From the NCBI GenBank assembly GCA_949128115.1, contig OX421964.1:53732601-53796600 (forward strand): 64,000 nucleotides of DNA, in the 5' to 3' direction. The stretch comes from Anaspis maculata. Lineage: Eukaryota > Arthropoda > Insecta > Coleoptera > Scraptiidae. The notes beneath the pieces were generated by a model that saw only the letters and a program-made list of their open reading frames with translations, made no database searches and was not told where the DNA came from. Positions 48,401-59,300 of this stretch are shown piece by piece (position 1 is the stretch's first letter; every line of letters begins with the position of its first letter). The position numbers and the translations under genes are program-made.

Positions 48401-51400
48401 TGAAATTTTCAAAAAGGGCCAAAGTTTACCTCTTCCTGGAGACTTCTCCTTTGGCATAATTTTAGGAATGAAAAACGATTCTTACATGACTTTTTACGTG
48501 GGTTTCGAATCTGTCCACAAAATTTTTTAATGGTACATCGTTTACAGGTGCAACATCGAAAATTTTTTCTCAAATCGTACACCCTCTATTTTAACATGGA
48601 AATCGATTCCGTCTTTCATTCTGATTACAAATATATATCACACTCAGTGGGTTAGTCAACAAAACGCCTGTGAAAAAATTGATAAATTTTGGCTCTTTTT
48701 TGGAAATTTCAAACTTGTCTTGTCGGACCAAAAGCCCCCAAATTTTTTTTCTTACGGCCAAATTTTCGATTTAGGGGATGTTCCCACACAAAATCCAGTT
48801 GGTTTCATTCATGTACCTTATGACGTCAATTTTTGGCAATTTTTTCGAAAATTGACAAGCTCATACCAGCCTAAAGCCCCCGGTCTGGCATGTAAAACAA
48901 AGCAATTTTGAACAACCTCATCAACGCACATCAGACCTACAGGGTTAAAATCATGTACCTTATGACGTAAGTTTTGAGGCATTAGCTCCCTGTCCATAGT
49001 ACATGGAAGGGGATTGGACATGATTAAATTATTCTCCCCAAAACTTGCCGGACGGTGAAATAGAATCCTCCAAGAAGAATAACGAAAAGATTGCTAAGTT
49101 GTAAATATGCTCTGAGGAGTCCCAGGTGAAGTGAAGTTGCAAGTGAGAGGTCATCAGCATTGCAAACGCGTTGTGGAAGCCTTTGTTCCACCCAAGGAGC
49201 AGCAGGATCAATAATAATGATTATTATTACATATTATTGGGAAATAAATCGAAACAAAGGATACTAGATGATACTGTCAAGAACAAGCAAAAAGGAGAAG
49301 CTGGTGAAAAAAAAAGACCGGATTGGAAGATTGAAAAGTGAGTAACCGAGGCAAAAGGTGCCGAAACCGGGGCGAAATTGATAGGTTAACTAGAGTGGAT
49401 TAGTTTGTCTTCAGGCTTTAGCTGAATTTGACTGAGGCATTTTTTTAAGGTGAGCTCAATTGAAGATATTTTTTGACAAAAACGATTTAAAATGAGATGA
49501 ACTGCCGACGAAAGTTATGTCAAATTGTTTCGGGTCAAGGTTGGGTCTATCGATTTTCGCGCTGGCTGTCGCGACCGGCGGCGGGTGGCTGCCGAAAGAA
49601 AGCTGCGAGAGAAATCCGGCCCGCCTGCTTGAAATCCCTTCAGAGCATCACCTGTCCGTACGGGTGTGATGTTTATCATCATTTAAAACGCACGGAGAAA
49701 CGACACGAATATAAAAGTGAGATTCTTAATCAAAAATAGACCACTTAGACATTCGACATAACTTATAGCTGGCCCGAAGCCAATAGTTAATTCGAGATGT
49801 CGCCAACTCTATTGTGTGCACGAAAATAGCTCATCATCGCGCTTTTATTTCTCAATTCGATATAGACGGCATGCATTTAACACCCGAGCCCGTTTACCTT
49901 TGTGGAAAAGCCCCGATCGCAAACGGTGCACTTGAATGGGCGCTCTTTGGTGTGGCTCCTGTAGTGAATTTCCAAGGCGGAATTGCAGGCGAACGTCTTG
50001 AAGCACAAGTTGCAGGTGGTGTTGCCGCGTGCTATTAACGACAATAATTAGTTTGGCACACACGGCAAAATTGAATGGGATGGAACTCACCTGGTGGGCC
50101 AACTGCTAAGCGTAATGGACTGAAAGCGGTGGAGGTCAGCACGGAGGAAGTCAGTGAAGACAAAGCCGACGACATCAACGGCGATGAAGTCTGACCTGGT
50201 GGTAGCAAACCGAACGTGGAAAACAGAGACGGCGGCGGACCCGGACTCGGACCGGGACTCGTGATCAGCGGCTGGTTAGTTCTCGGCGTTAAATCTAAAG
50301 CACCCAAAGAATTGCACTCGGAAGGGGTCGGACTGCCGGCTTGCTGAGATGAAGGTGGACGTGGAATCTAAAAAATAGAAATCATAAGATTATCCACTAC
50401 TAAATATTGAAAACGTACTTGGACGGGCGTGTTTGGAACATGATTAGGTGACGATCTAATATCCGAACTTCCGGGACTGGTAATGGACTGACACGGCGAT
50501 TTTTCACCGTTCAACATCGGAGATGTGGACGCTACCGTTCGCGACGAACACAAATCTTCTGCGGAACAGCTCAGACCACTAACACTCAGTTGAGAAGCCA
50601 TCGTACTCATCGGGACACTTTGAACTTCTTCTGAAGGCGAAGAGAATCGAGGCATATTTTGATTATCTGAATTGCTAATATCGTCGTCGTCATCGTCGTC
50701 CTCTTCCATCGATTCACCGCCTTTTTCGAACTTGTCAAACTTCATAAAGCCGGCGTGACCGAGCGGTGATAATCCGGGAACTGCAAAGGCCTGCCCTAGA
50801 AATGGATTCATCGAGTTCGGCAAGGATGGAAATCCACCGGGCGACGGAAAATCCTTGACTTCGGCGGCTTGGATCTGTTCCGGCGTCAAGTCAGTGGGTT
50901 CGCCCGTATGCAATCGGATATGTTGCTGAAGTACTAGAGCGTTAGTGAATTTCTTGTGGCACACTGGACACTGATGCAAAACCCTCATCGGGGGCTTGGC
51001 TCTGTGCACTCCCATGTGTGTTTTAAGGTTGCCTTTGGTGGTGAATGCGCGACCGCAAATCTTACATTTAAACGGGCGCTCTCCGGTGTGAGTTCGATAA
51101 TGCATTTGCAAGGCGCTTTTGCACGACAACACTCGATGGCATATCACACACTGATTCGGATCTGATAGTTTATGTTCGATGTTGTCGACCAGCTGCTGGA
51201 GCTTGCTAGTTTCCGAGGTTTTTGTCACTTCTATCAAACTTTCCCATGAATTGTCGTTGCTGCCGGGTCGAGGCAATAAATTCGAATATATCGCGGGATC
51301 CTTCGCCGGATCAACCAGTGGCGTGTTCGAGAACGGGCCTAAGCTACCAGAAGACGTGCTACTCGGCGGCGAACTCACCTGACCGAAGCTGAAATTTGCC

Positions 51401-53252
51401 GGAAGCCTTTGAGCGCCCGTGCTGATGCTCAAGGGAAGCGTCACGCTGCTTTTGCTCGATAAATTTTCAGGCTCGTCCTGCATGATGTGTTCTTGAGGGC
51501 TGCGCTGGCCGAGCATGTCTTCGTTGCTGTATTTGCTTTCGATACTGCACTCGTCGTAGGGCACCGGGGATGGATTGTATCGTTCCGATTCCGACTGTTC
51601 GTTTTCCGCGTCGTTCGGTTCTTGTTTTGGTGTCAATTGAGGAACTGATGGCTGCTGGTGATGAGGTCGAAAGTCTTCGTGTTTTTCTTCAGGAATATCC
51701 GATTTGGTTTGCGCTTCGTGAGGCGTGGGAGATCGTAAAGGTTTACTGAGATCGGCCGGCGCATCCTGCTCTTCGCGTTTCATGAACATGGGATGCGGCG
51801 CGAAGAGCCGCTGCTGATGCTCCGGCGGCCTGTGCGGCGACGGCTGCAGCCGGTTGTTCAGGAGCTCGGGTGGTGGCGGGCCGTGCGGCCTGAAAAGCGG
51901 AAGTGACGTTGGAGGGAAAGGGTGTCCGCCGGGAAAGCCGAGATGAGGCGGGTGCGGAGGTCCGCCCGGCGATAGCGACGGGTTGTTCGGTCCCAGCTGA
52001 GCAAGCAGCGGCGGATGGTACTTGTCTAAGTGTTCGGGCACTGGGTTCGGGTTCATTTTGATATGCGGAAACTTAGCACTGTGTCTTTGAAAATGTACCT
52101 TCAGGTTACCTTTAGTGGTAAAACGGCTACCACAAACATTGCACTTGTAGGGGCGCTCGCCGGTATGCGAGCGGATATGTATTTGGAGGGCCGAGTCGGA
52201 GCCGAACACTTTACCGCAGTACCGGCACCGGTGTTTAAAGAACGGTTCGTTGCGGCCTTTCGAATCGTACGGCGACATCGAACCTTTACTTTTCCTAAAC
52301 GCCAGTTCGTCAGCTAAATTAGTGGCCAACAAGCCTTGACTGGCGTTGTCGAGCACTTCTTGCGCTCGTTTCTGTAACATTTCTAAAGTGTTCGGTTCTT
52401 CAACCGTCGGCGGTTCGTTACTGTGTGTGATGATGGTGGATGCTAACGATGATGATATGGAACAGTTTTGCGGTTGCATTTGTAGAGGTAGAGAGCATGG
52501 TACGTTCCTTTCTTCGGTAGCGATGATAGGAGGGGCTGGATGATTAATTTCTTCTTGCACTATCGTTGGCGGTTTCAGCGGGAAATTCTCAATAACAATG
52601 TCCGGGGTTATTTCGCGAGGTGTAGGTAAGTTCTGTGGAGGGGGTGATGCTTCAGTCGGAACGCTCATGCCTTCGCCTTCATTATCTGAAGGCTGTGGAG
52701 AAGACGGACTCGGCGCTTTCGACCGATCGATTTGTAATTGCTGCCGGAGTTGGTTGATCAGTTGCAGTTGAAGAACCTGTTGATTCTGGAGGTTGTACAG
52801 GTGCGTATGGAGGACAGCGAGGTCGTGGAGGGCCACTTCGTTGTTGACGTTGTTGGCCAAAGCTGTTGCTGCGAACTGTGCCACGGCAACTTTCGTGTTC
52901 TGCAGCACCTCCAGCGTGACATGTCCTGGAGCTGCTGAAGGCCCCGGGAATGGAAAATCCAACTGGGGACTGTTTTCGTCAGGCGAGTTTTCCTCCACGC
53001 AGTTGTTGTTATCGGCATCTTGACGGTGACGTCGCATTCGTTCCATTCTCTTTCCGCCAGACTCTTCTTCGTCGTCGTCTTCCTCAGACACGACCATGTC
53101 TTCGGGATCCGAATGTGCAGGATCGTCGTGTTTGATGGCTTTTGTTTCGCATTCGACTTTATGCGCTAAATACTCCTGCATGTCGGTGAATTGCTCTTGA
53201 CATCGCTGGCACATCCGTACATCAGTCGGTAGTTCCACGTCTGGAGTTCCAT
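36219..53252 (-). CDS. sal: Spalt (SALL-family) zinc-finger transcription factor, all but first exon
   Basis: Homeotic-class nuclear repressor; in insects it patterns wing, trachea and sensory organs (family knowledge). Seven exons: 50419-53252, 50091-50367, 49898-50031, 42360-42723, 42067-42218, 41133-41306, 36219-36479; all GT-AG with consistent phases. Finger layout: C2HC (CQRCQEQF...HKVEC), Gln-rich dimerisation stretch, pair 1 (near residue 340), triplet (near 700-770), pair 2 split across exons 49898-50031/42360-42723, pair 3 split across 42067-42218/41133-41306. Pairs contain the SALL signatures [16 protein letters not shown] and [12 protein letters not shown]. The large exon starts with a split codon (G|AT), so a small upstream exon, normally encoding the MSRRKQ repression peptide, is missing; I did not find it up to 64000. 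The introns are loaded with fold-back elements. Confidence 0.95.
37025..37203. mobile_element. Small fold-back, CAGGGTGAGTC family
   Basis: 179 bp from CAGGTGATTC to GACTCACCCTG with TA on both sides. The right half (AAAACTGGATTTTTGTGATT) matches the element at 17737-17908. Confidence 0.8.
37422..38171. mobile_element. 750-bp fold-back, CAGGCTGTCCC/GGGACACCTG ends
   Basis: CAGGCTGTCCCGAAAATACA and ATATTTTTGGGACACCTG are inverted. The arms share GACAACGTTCTA, CATGGGTCCGGAA and GGAGCTACAGGCCCCTAA. Centre near 37800. Confidence 0.85.
38226..38685. mobile_element. Element related to fold-back family 4
   Basis: Bounded by TA|CAGGTGTCTCAGG and CACCCTG|TA. Internal AAATGTCCCCCTCAAAATAA and AAAAATCGACCTGTTTC resemble 28560-28620 and 29680-29710. 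Adjacent to the 36790-38219 element. Confidence 0.6.
38795..38921. repeat. 127-bp fold-back MITE
   Basis: AGTTGCGGCCTCATAAAAGT pairs with ACTTTTATGAGGCCGCAACT, and GTTTACACCGA pairs with TCGGTGTAAAC. In the last spalt intron. Confidence 0.9.
38922..40127. other. spalt intron, no element delimited
   Basis: Nothing recognisable: no exon, no repeat with defined ends. Confidence 0.4.
40128..40336. mobile_element. 209-bp fold-back MITE with TA target
   Basis: CAGTTGGGAGCGAAATGATT pairs with AATCATTTCGCTCCCAACTG, with TA on both sides (40126-40127, 40337-40338). The arms reach the centre near 40232. Confidence 0.92.
40933..40938 (-). terminator. Candidate poly(A) signal for the intron-retained spalt isoform
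   Basis: AATAAA on the minus strand about 155 nt after the alternative stop at 41091. The surrounding sequence is AT-rich, so chance occurrence is possible. Confidence 0.35.
41133..41306 (-). CDS. sal: spalt exon, end of finger pair 3 and conserved C-terminal block
   Basis: Starts [20 protein letters not shown] and ends [11 protein letters not shown] before GTACCG. If the donor is not used, translation continues with [13 protein letters not shown] and stops at 41091-41093. Confidence 0.93.
41307..42066. other. spalt intron between finger-pair-3 exons
   Basis: 760 bp. A 105-codon plus-strand frame (41655-41972) has no family motif. No repeat recognised. Confidence 0.45.
42067..42218 (-). CDS. 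sal: spalt exon, first part of finger pair 3
   Basis: Encodes (S)[36 protein letters not shown] and [14 protein letters not shown]. The acceptor is TGTCTTTGCAG and the donor CTCAAG|GTAAGA. Confidence 0.95.
42360..42723 (-). CDS. sal: spalt exon, end of finger pair 2 and poly-Q/poly-P
   Basis: Starts [20 protein letters not shown] after TTTTGTTCCAG. It then carries a run of seven Gln followed by six Pro and a Pro/Gln-rich stretch. The donor is CCACCCA|GTAAGT. It follows the 7.2-kb intron 42724-49897. Confidence 0.93.
42833..42951. repeat. Short hAT-like remnant
   Basis: GAGGCGTATCCAGG and CCTGGATACGCCTC are inverted, about 115 bp apart, flanked by TGCATCCA and TGCATGCA (7 of 8 bases alike). 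In the 7.2-kb spalt intron. Confidence 0.5.
43613..43728. repeat. 116-bp fold-back MITE
   Basis: TGTGAGTGTGAGAGTTGTTT pairs with AAACTGAAATTCTCACACTC, and GAGTGCAGA pairs with TCTGCACT. In the 7.2-kb spalt intron. Confidence 0.85.
43871..44739. mobile_element. 869-bp palindromic fold-back with tRNA-like segments in both arms
   Basis: GATTTTTCATACCATTTCAA pairs with TTGGAATGATATGAAAAATC. The ~425-bp arms stay alike to the centre near 44310 (ACTGATTCCTTACTGGATTC / GAATCCAGTAAGGAATCAGT). Each arm holds a tRNA-like stretch; the right arm on the minus strand has a B box GGTTCGAGACC, the left the degraded GGTTCAAGGCC. Confidence 0.9.
44955..45100. repeat. Short imperfect inverted repeat
   Basis: CAAAATTCAATAGGTGGCAG then CGGAGTT pairs with AACTCCGCCGCCACTGGTTG then AATTCTG, centred near 45025. 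Confidence 0.6.
46998..47070 (+). tRNA. tRNA-like cloverleaf in the 5' LTR of the TRIM
   Basis: Arms of canonical length: acceptor CCCTTGA/TCAGGGC (one terminal mismatch and one G.T), D stem GCTT/GAGT with loop AGTGGTTA, anticodon stem TTCAT/ATGGA with loop CCGGCAA (anticodon position GGC; base 33 is C, not U), T stem GCAGG/CCTGC. The T loop here is TTCCAAT instead of TTCGAAT. Probably not a cellular tRNA gene; more likely a promoter-bearing part of the element. Confidence 0.5.
47358..47430 (+). tRNA. tRNA-like cloverleaf in the 3' LTR of the TRIM
   Basis: Same fold as in the 5' LTR, with the consensus B box GGTTCGAATCC, so both pol III boxes look functional. Any function is inference. Confidence 0.55.
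47880..48122. repeat. Fragment related to dispersed repeat R1
   Basis: The CTCTTTGGGTGG..AAGTTTGGGTGGG segment resembles 21030-21055 and 33046-33060. Too short to delimit. Confidence 0.4.
48123..48995. mobile_element. 870-bp fold-back element
   Basis: GGACAGGGAGCTGGTGCCTC pairs with GAGGCATTAGCTCCCTGTCC. The arms continue (TACGTCATAAGGTACATGAT / ATCATGTACCTTATGACGTA; TGTGTGGGAACATC / GATGTTCCCACACA), centred near 48560. In the 7.2-kb spalt intron. Confidence 0.9.
48996..49897. other. spalt intron, no element seen
   Basis: No exon or delimited repeat. An 80-codon plus-strand frame at 49497-49739 has no family motif. Confidence 0.4.
49898..50031 (-). CDS. sal: spalt exon, first part of finger pair 2
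   Basis: Encodes (G)[35 protein letters not shown] and [10 protein letters not shown]. The donor is ACAAAG|GTAAAC. The second finger is interrupted after FSTK, as is usual in the family. Confidence 0.95.
50091..50367 (-). CDS. sal: spalt exon, Pro/Ser-rich linker
   Basis: The acceptor is TATTTTTTAG before 50367 and the donor CCACCAG|GTGAGT. It encodes [20 protein letters not shown] and then the [20 protein letters not shown] segment. Phase 0 in, phase 1 out. Confidence 0.92.
50419..53252 (-). CDS. sal: spalt large exon: C2HC finger, poly-Q region, finger pair 1 and triplet
   Basis: The acceptor is CTTTTTTTACAG before 53252; it begins (G)AT GGA ACT CCA ([12 protein letters not shown]). The GTG at 53238 is not a start. 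It ends NTPVQ before GTACGT. It has acidic runs near the N-terminus and around EEDDDDDDD, and PENLSSK-type motifs. Confidence 0.95.
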
Positions 53253-54726
53253 CTGTAAAAAAAGAGAGAATTAGAATTAAAAAATCAAAATGGTTGAGAG
53301 AGTTGGTTCACACCGTAAAACGAAGAGAACGCGAAACGCGTTCTGTCCCTCGACAACATCGGAGCCGGTATAAAGCAAGGGCGTGTATGCAGGCTCGGTA
53401 TACGTCGGGATATTATTAAATGAGATATGAAACTGGTGGGGGTTTTATGAAGGGGAAAGATGGAGCAGGCGCGAGAAATGACAAAGTGGCCGTAACGAAC
53501 CAGCCAGAGCCTCGGTTATGACAGCTGGGCGGTGTCTACAATTCATAAATATAACGCACTTGTTGCTCAGTCATAATCCCCGCCTCTTGCACGAACCGCC
53601 CAGATTCCATATCCATAACGTCGAACAAGTCTTTGGCCGTTTGTATGGTGTTGGTATACGCACACGGTGGAAGGCCTTTCTTTGTTCGCAAGGCCCGGAC
53701 GCCGAGGAATCCCGGAGGAATTCATTTGAAGTAAACGCGATTTGACGGTTGAATACATTGAGACCCGAACCTGGTTGGTGTATAGGCTGCTCTGCGTTCT
53801 TCTCGGTATCGATTGCTTATAAAAGTTATTACTTATTGCCGAGAACTCGTTATTATAAAACCAGAAGAATTCGACATGCCGCTCAGCTCTCTGTACGCCG
53901 AGTTGACAACTTGTCCTTTTAAAACTTGTCCCATGAAAATTGGGATGACAAAATGTTAACTTTTTTTGGTACGCTGTAGGACCTATACCTGCAAGAATAA
54001 AAAGAGATATTCCGCCAGGATGAGGGAACGTTAAAATTAACCAGAACCAGACTGGTGAATGAAATTAATGCAGCGTTGTCTTAATATTTATGTAGATGGA
54101 TGTACGTGTTAGTTAAGCTTCCAATTTATCAAAGTACGATTTCCACGGCAATGTGACTAATTTTAGTTTGGACTTGGAAGTCGCAACATAAATATCTAAA
54201 AGTCCAAAATAGTGCGTCTAATTCATCTCGGTTACGGATCTTGAAGGGTTCAAAATGAAATGAGAAAAACATGGAGAGCATTCATTCACACACACAAAGG
54301 ATCTTTTTGATCTCGAGAGTGATGATGAGTTTCTGATGCTCGTTTCAGCAGTCTGTTCTTGGAGCATTTGTACTAATTACTACATACTACGCCACTTTTT
54401 TTGGCAAACGTCACAGCGTTTTAGACGAAAGTGTAATACACGAAAATCGTTGTAGTTCCAACAAATGAAGCAGTAACTATACCACAGCGACGACAAATGG
54501 ACCAGCACAGTCCACTACGTCGTTGTTATGGAGTAGTAAAGTGAAGAAATATGACGACGATCATTGATCATTTGATCCTGGTGCAACACGTTTCTATATG
54601 AGCTATGGAAACTCCACTGTAAACAATTAGGTTGATTTTTCGTCTAATAAGGTAGGTAATGTTTAAAATGCTTTCTAACAACTGATCAGTGACCCATTTG
54701 CTCAGTTAACACGATATTTTATCAGA
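53253..54726. other. spalt intron upstream of the large exon
   Basis: No exon or delimited repeat recognised; the spalt first exon is not seen here. Confidence 0.4.
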
Positions 54727-55086
54727 ATAATGTGCATCTAGATTCTAGAAAGAATTTGACGTTTGAGTTGAAAATATTGCTTTTGGTAAAGCCAACGAGT
54801 TCAACTTCACAGGTAATCATCAGTTTGAGAACGTTTGAATTGATAACAATTAATATTTGATGTGAAACTCGATTTGGCTTACCAGAAGCATTAGGTGCTT
54901 TCCTTTTACAGCCTGAACTAAGTATTGTGACCTAAGTTGTTAGTGGTATCTCACTCTTGCGCATGTGATTTCTCGCTCTATCTCTCTCCAACTTAGATCA
55001 GATCAGTGAGTTTTGTGGTAAAAGGAAAGCACCTAATATCTGCAACTGAAACGTCAAATTTCGCAGCAGCCTAGATGCACATTATT
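54727..55086. repeat. Inverted-repeat element
   Basis: AATAATGTGCATCTAGATTC pairs with CTAGATGCACATTATT. An inner pair TTAGGTGCTTTCCTTTTACA / GTAAAAGGAAAGCACCTAA is at 54890-55035. About 360 bp. Confidence 0.75.
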
Positions 55087-55336
55087 TTGAAACAACGTAT
55101 GAAGTTCAAAATAAAATGTCATCTCGTGCGGCAGTGAAATTTGACATTTGCGTTAGAAATAATGTGTTTAATGAGTCTGGGTGATTATCATGTGGTAGAT
55201 TATCATCAAACGTTCCCAAATTAATAACAAGCTTTTATTATAACTCGATTTGACTTAGAAAACTAGAGCTAGCACAAATGTCAAAATTCACAGTCGCGCG
55301 AGATATCAAACGTTCTGAATAAACATATAATGTAGG

Positions 55337-56321
55337 TATAGTAGGTTCACTTCTACTGTGGTAACTCTAGTTGGCTGGGCAAATTTCCTACAAAAGCATT
55401 GTGGGCTTGCCGCCCTTCTACCTGGTGCGAAACTGGCTTCTCTGAAAGTAGAGTTATTTTTCATCCATATTCTTATCAAATTGATATTAAAATCTTGGAA
55501 AGCTGCTATTTTGTCATACGTGGAAATGCGACTAGAGGGGCGCAAAGCTGTATCATCAACATTTAGACACCTAAACCGCACGGGGCCGCCTTCAATCTAA
55601 GTTATCTTGACAGCGGCCATTCAAGACCGACAAAAACTCGTTCCGCCAAGCTCCAAGACGAAAGCAAATTGCAAATTGAAGGTACGTACTCACATGAATT
55701 TCGGTCCAATACGCAACTTGAGCGGCTGAATTTTTTGAAATTCGATTTAATAAACTTTTTACACGTAAATCCTGCTGCAACTGCAGATCTGCTGGGATGT
55801 TCCTTGTATTGCCAATAGTTCTTCATGAGTTGGCATGTCTTTTCGACTAGAAGAGGTGAAAGGATTGATGATTCCATGGGTCCCCCTTTTTGAACGAAGG
55901 GCTAGTATATTTTTAGTTTGAATCATCGTAAAGTTGAACTTGCTTCGAGAGGTTAAAAATATTTTGACACCTGCCAAATGTCAAAGCAAAGCTGCTTTGA
56001 TTAATTTGTTCATTGACAAAAATTGAAAACAGGTCGAAAAATTACTACATTTTCCAATAAAATGGAAAAAAGTGTCAGACATCACGTCCCGCAAAAATGT
56101 TCCGTCTATCTGCAGAGGAAATGCGTAAAAAATGTGCTCCAAAAGTGGTCCGAACGAGTTCGTGTCTCTTCGTGAATTATTGTGTCGAATTGTGCCGAAT
56201 GAAGCCAGAAGCCAGAGCAGCCAAACGCAAAGTTTTTGGGATTTTCTATGTTTTACGATTTGGAAACTTAGAACAAAATTTCACATCCGACTAGAATCAC
56301 GGTAGAAGTGAACATACTATA
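55337..56321. mobile_element. TIR element family 2, copy B (intact)
   Basis: 985 bp with TATAGTAGGTTCACTTCTAC and GTAGAAGTGAACATACTATA ends. It aligns with 8995-10913 minus the hAT and contains the uninterrupted target site (GGCTTGCCGCCCTTCTACCT). Frames are broken; non-autonomous or dead. Confidence 0.9.
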
Positions 56322-59300
56322 GCTATAACTTTTTCACAATTACCAACATGATTTCTCAGCATAGCGAATATGAATGGACATCCCGGGTCTATTTGCATGA
56401 GTTTCCGCGAAACTGGATAACATCGCTGAACGGCTTCGATATAGAAACGTGATCTCGCTAGGAAGCCTCTATATTACATCCGGCCCGCGTTGTTTACCGG
56501 GTGATATTGAAAAAAAAAACACATAAGTCAAGTCTGCTACCGGTACCCCCTTCCTCCTTCCCTAGACCCCGCGGAAATATTTCTCGAACAAACACTACAT
56601 TTCACCTCAGTTTCTACACGGGTGGCAAACGGGTGTTCAGACCTCGTATACTCGCATCAAGCATATTAAAAAACTCACCCCATCTCTCACACGCAATAAT
56701 AATAGGCTCGGTGTAATTTAACGGCGGAAGCGATATTTAAAAATGCGGGGAATCCGGCACATATGACAACAGCCTGTTTCCAGCTTTATGAAAACGGAAG
56801 CTTGCGGGATGGGGGTTTTTAGTACGGGCACGAGCCCGGAGAGCTCCCGAGCATTAGGATTCCCTCACACCCATTTGTCTGTCAGACGACCCTCTCTCCC
56901 AGATAAATATATCAGAACCCTATTCGGGCCAAAATGCACGTGCCACAGACATCTATTTATGACGACTGCTGGTTAAATTACCTTGACACTAACGAACTCA
57001 ATACAATGTACTCTCTCTGCCTCAACCCGCTAACTAAAAATAGCCCCGGCTACTACAGCGGGCATGATGCATGTGATTCTCTCCTCGTTTCCACGAACGC
57101 GTAAACAAAAAAACTCCGGTAATTTCATTGAAATCAGTGATCAATAGCTCCTCTGTTATTGAGAATCTTAGCTTGTTTCCTTGTTTGTTGATATTGTTTA
57201 TTAAACAATAAGTATCATGCATGCTAGGGTGAACTAGCACTCCGGATTCTGAATTTCATTCAGATAGGGGGGGAGGGATAAAGAACATAGTTTCATCGTG
57301 GGCCTTGCTTTTGGACATATTATATCATCTCCCCAGACCAAATGGACTCACCGAGCCGCAATGTGGTGCTTGGATGCTTGATGTTTGTTCCATCCACTTG
57401 AGTTGCCAAGGGCTCGTACGTCAGACCCGCAACCCAGGGTGGTGGGGTGCCTGCGCCGGTCAGTTCTTGGCTCCGCCCCGAATCTCGCCCACGCTGCCGG
57501 TTATCCTTTAGACATTGCTGTACCATCGGTTGCGGACGTAATACTCGAATTAGCTTGTCCAAGGCCATCCGAGAGAGATTCATCAGCCAGTTCAGAACTG
57601 AATCGGGTCCGCCCACTTGGTCGCCCATCCACGTTTTGACCCCGCTTCGCGTTGCTGCAGTTTTATCTCGACTGGAGCGGTGTTCCACACGCTGTGTGGC
57701 CCCAATAAAGTAGGTACCTATTTCGAAGGGTTGCCCAATGCACAAGGAATACCGAAGGGAATCTGAACACGCGGTAAAGTCCACGGTGCTCGGTGACGTT
57801 TCAGCGATACTTTTCCCTTGTAACTTTAAATAAAAGATGTAATTTTCACGACCGAAGGCAGACCATCGATGAAAAATGAATCCCGGGGGAAAGCTCTGGT
57901 AACGGCGAAATATACCACATCCATCTCGCCCCGTTTGCAGAATTCTTAGCCGTAAAGCCGCCACCCTACAGGAATTGGATGTGCCCCGGAACCGCCATCG
58001 ATCCGCTGACCGCTTTTCATATCTCTCGCAAGGGAATCCGCGCGCTCCGCCGTCTAATAGTAAACAAATCAGATCGCACCACAATAAATTCCACAAACAC
58101 TTTTGGTGGGGAAAGGCAAGAAGACCTTCTCTCCTGCCGCCCCTGAGGGTGCGATTCAAAGCTCTGCACTACACGCCCTCGAAAATCTGAATAAGCACGC
58201 AAAAGACGAGAAATATCCTACAAACTCGCTGTGCTACTTAGTCAGCGAGAGGGATTGATAAAGGCCTGGGCCATACCAAGAATCCCGAGTCGTAAACGGA
58301 AGCATTTATTAGTATGTACGCGACTTTAACGACCCTATAATATCATTTTATAACGCATAACGTTAATTGATGGCGTTATAATTATATAAATATCGTTTAG
58401 CCTGAAGTATTATACTTGGAATAAGGAGCTGGAATCTGGAAGCTTCTTGTTTTATGGAAAGGAAGGCTATAATTGAAGCGTTTCTATGAGGCGATCGAAA
58501 GAAATTAAGTACAGCATGGCCATTAGAGCGGTAAACGTGATCTACAGAGTGTCACTAGTTTAGGTATTATTAGGTACGTTCAGAAGGGTACTTAGGTGCC
58601 TATAACTCAAATTTGCTATAGGATAGGCAAAACAGGTACACAATATTGCAGTTATCGCGTGTAATCCACGTTTCCCGGAAGGCTTCTGCGCATACCTGTG
58701 AAAATAGGACGTTGCCATATTTCATATCACGACAACAAGTTGACAACACTGTAATACGGTGTGCATGTGTAATGTCACGTAAATGGCAGCTGACAGCGCT
58801 TGACGTCGATTTGACGTTTCGACAGACTTAACCTAATAACGCTCTTATTTCGGTGATCGCCTTGCAGCTCGTTGTGTTTCGTATCACCTGAATTTTTTCT
58901 GCGTCTTTTTGCCATACGGCACGTGAAATTTTATTCTGAACAACATTAAATGTTGAATGGTTAGGAGGTGTATATGTTTGTTTACATATCGATTATTGAT
59001 TGACAGTTGCCATTGACAGTGACACTTCGTGCGTCAAAATTGAAATTACCGCGCTCTGCAGGTATGCGTTCTCATGTATGCGCTAAAGTGATGTACGTGA
59101 TGGTAAACGTGGATTGGCAAGCAAGTCGTTATGTACAATGTACATGGACCATGGACCTGTACTTGAACTGGACTGCTATTCGGTGTACCATGCCGAACAA
59201 TAAATGACGCCAATATGCGAGAATTGCTTATAACATAAGAGAAGTTTTAAAAAACCTACGGGAACTTGGAATTTGCATCTAAATTTGGTATTTATAGATA

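Noticed and set aside
53238..53252. Spalt start codon at the GTG 53238 or the out-of-frame ATG at the exon edge
   Set aside because: A strong acceptor (CTTTTTTTACAG) lies immediately upstream and the reading frame enters by a split codon, so an upstream exon is required.
57320..58159. 279-codon minus-strand open frame upstream of spalt
   Set aside because: No recognisable domain, signal or family motif; composition looks like translated non-coding GC-rich DNA; the overlapping plus-strand frames are similarly open.
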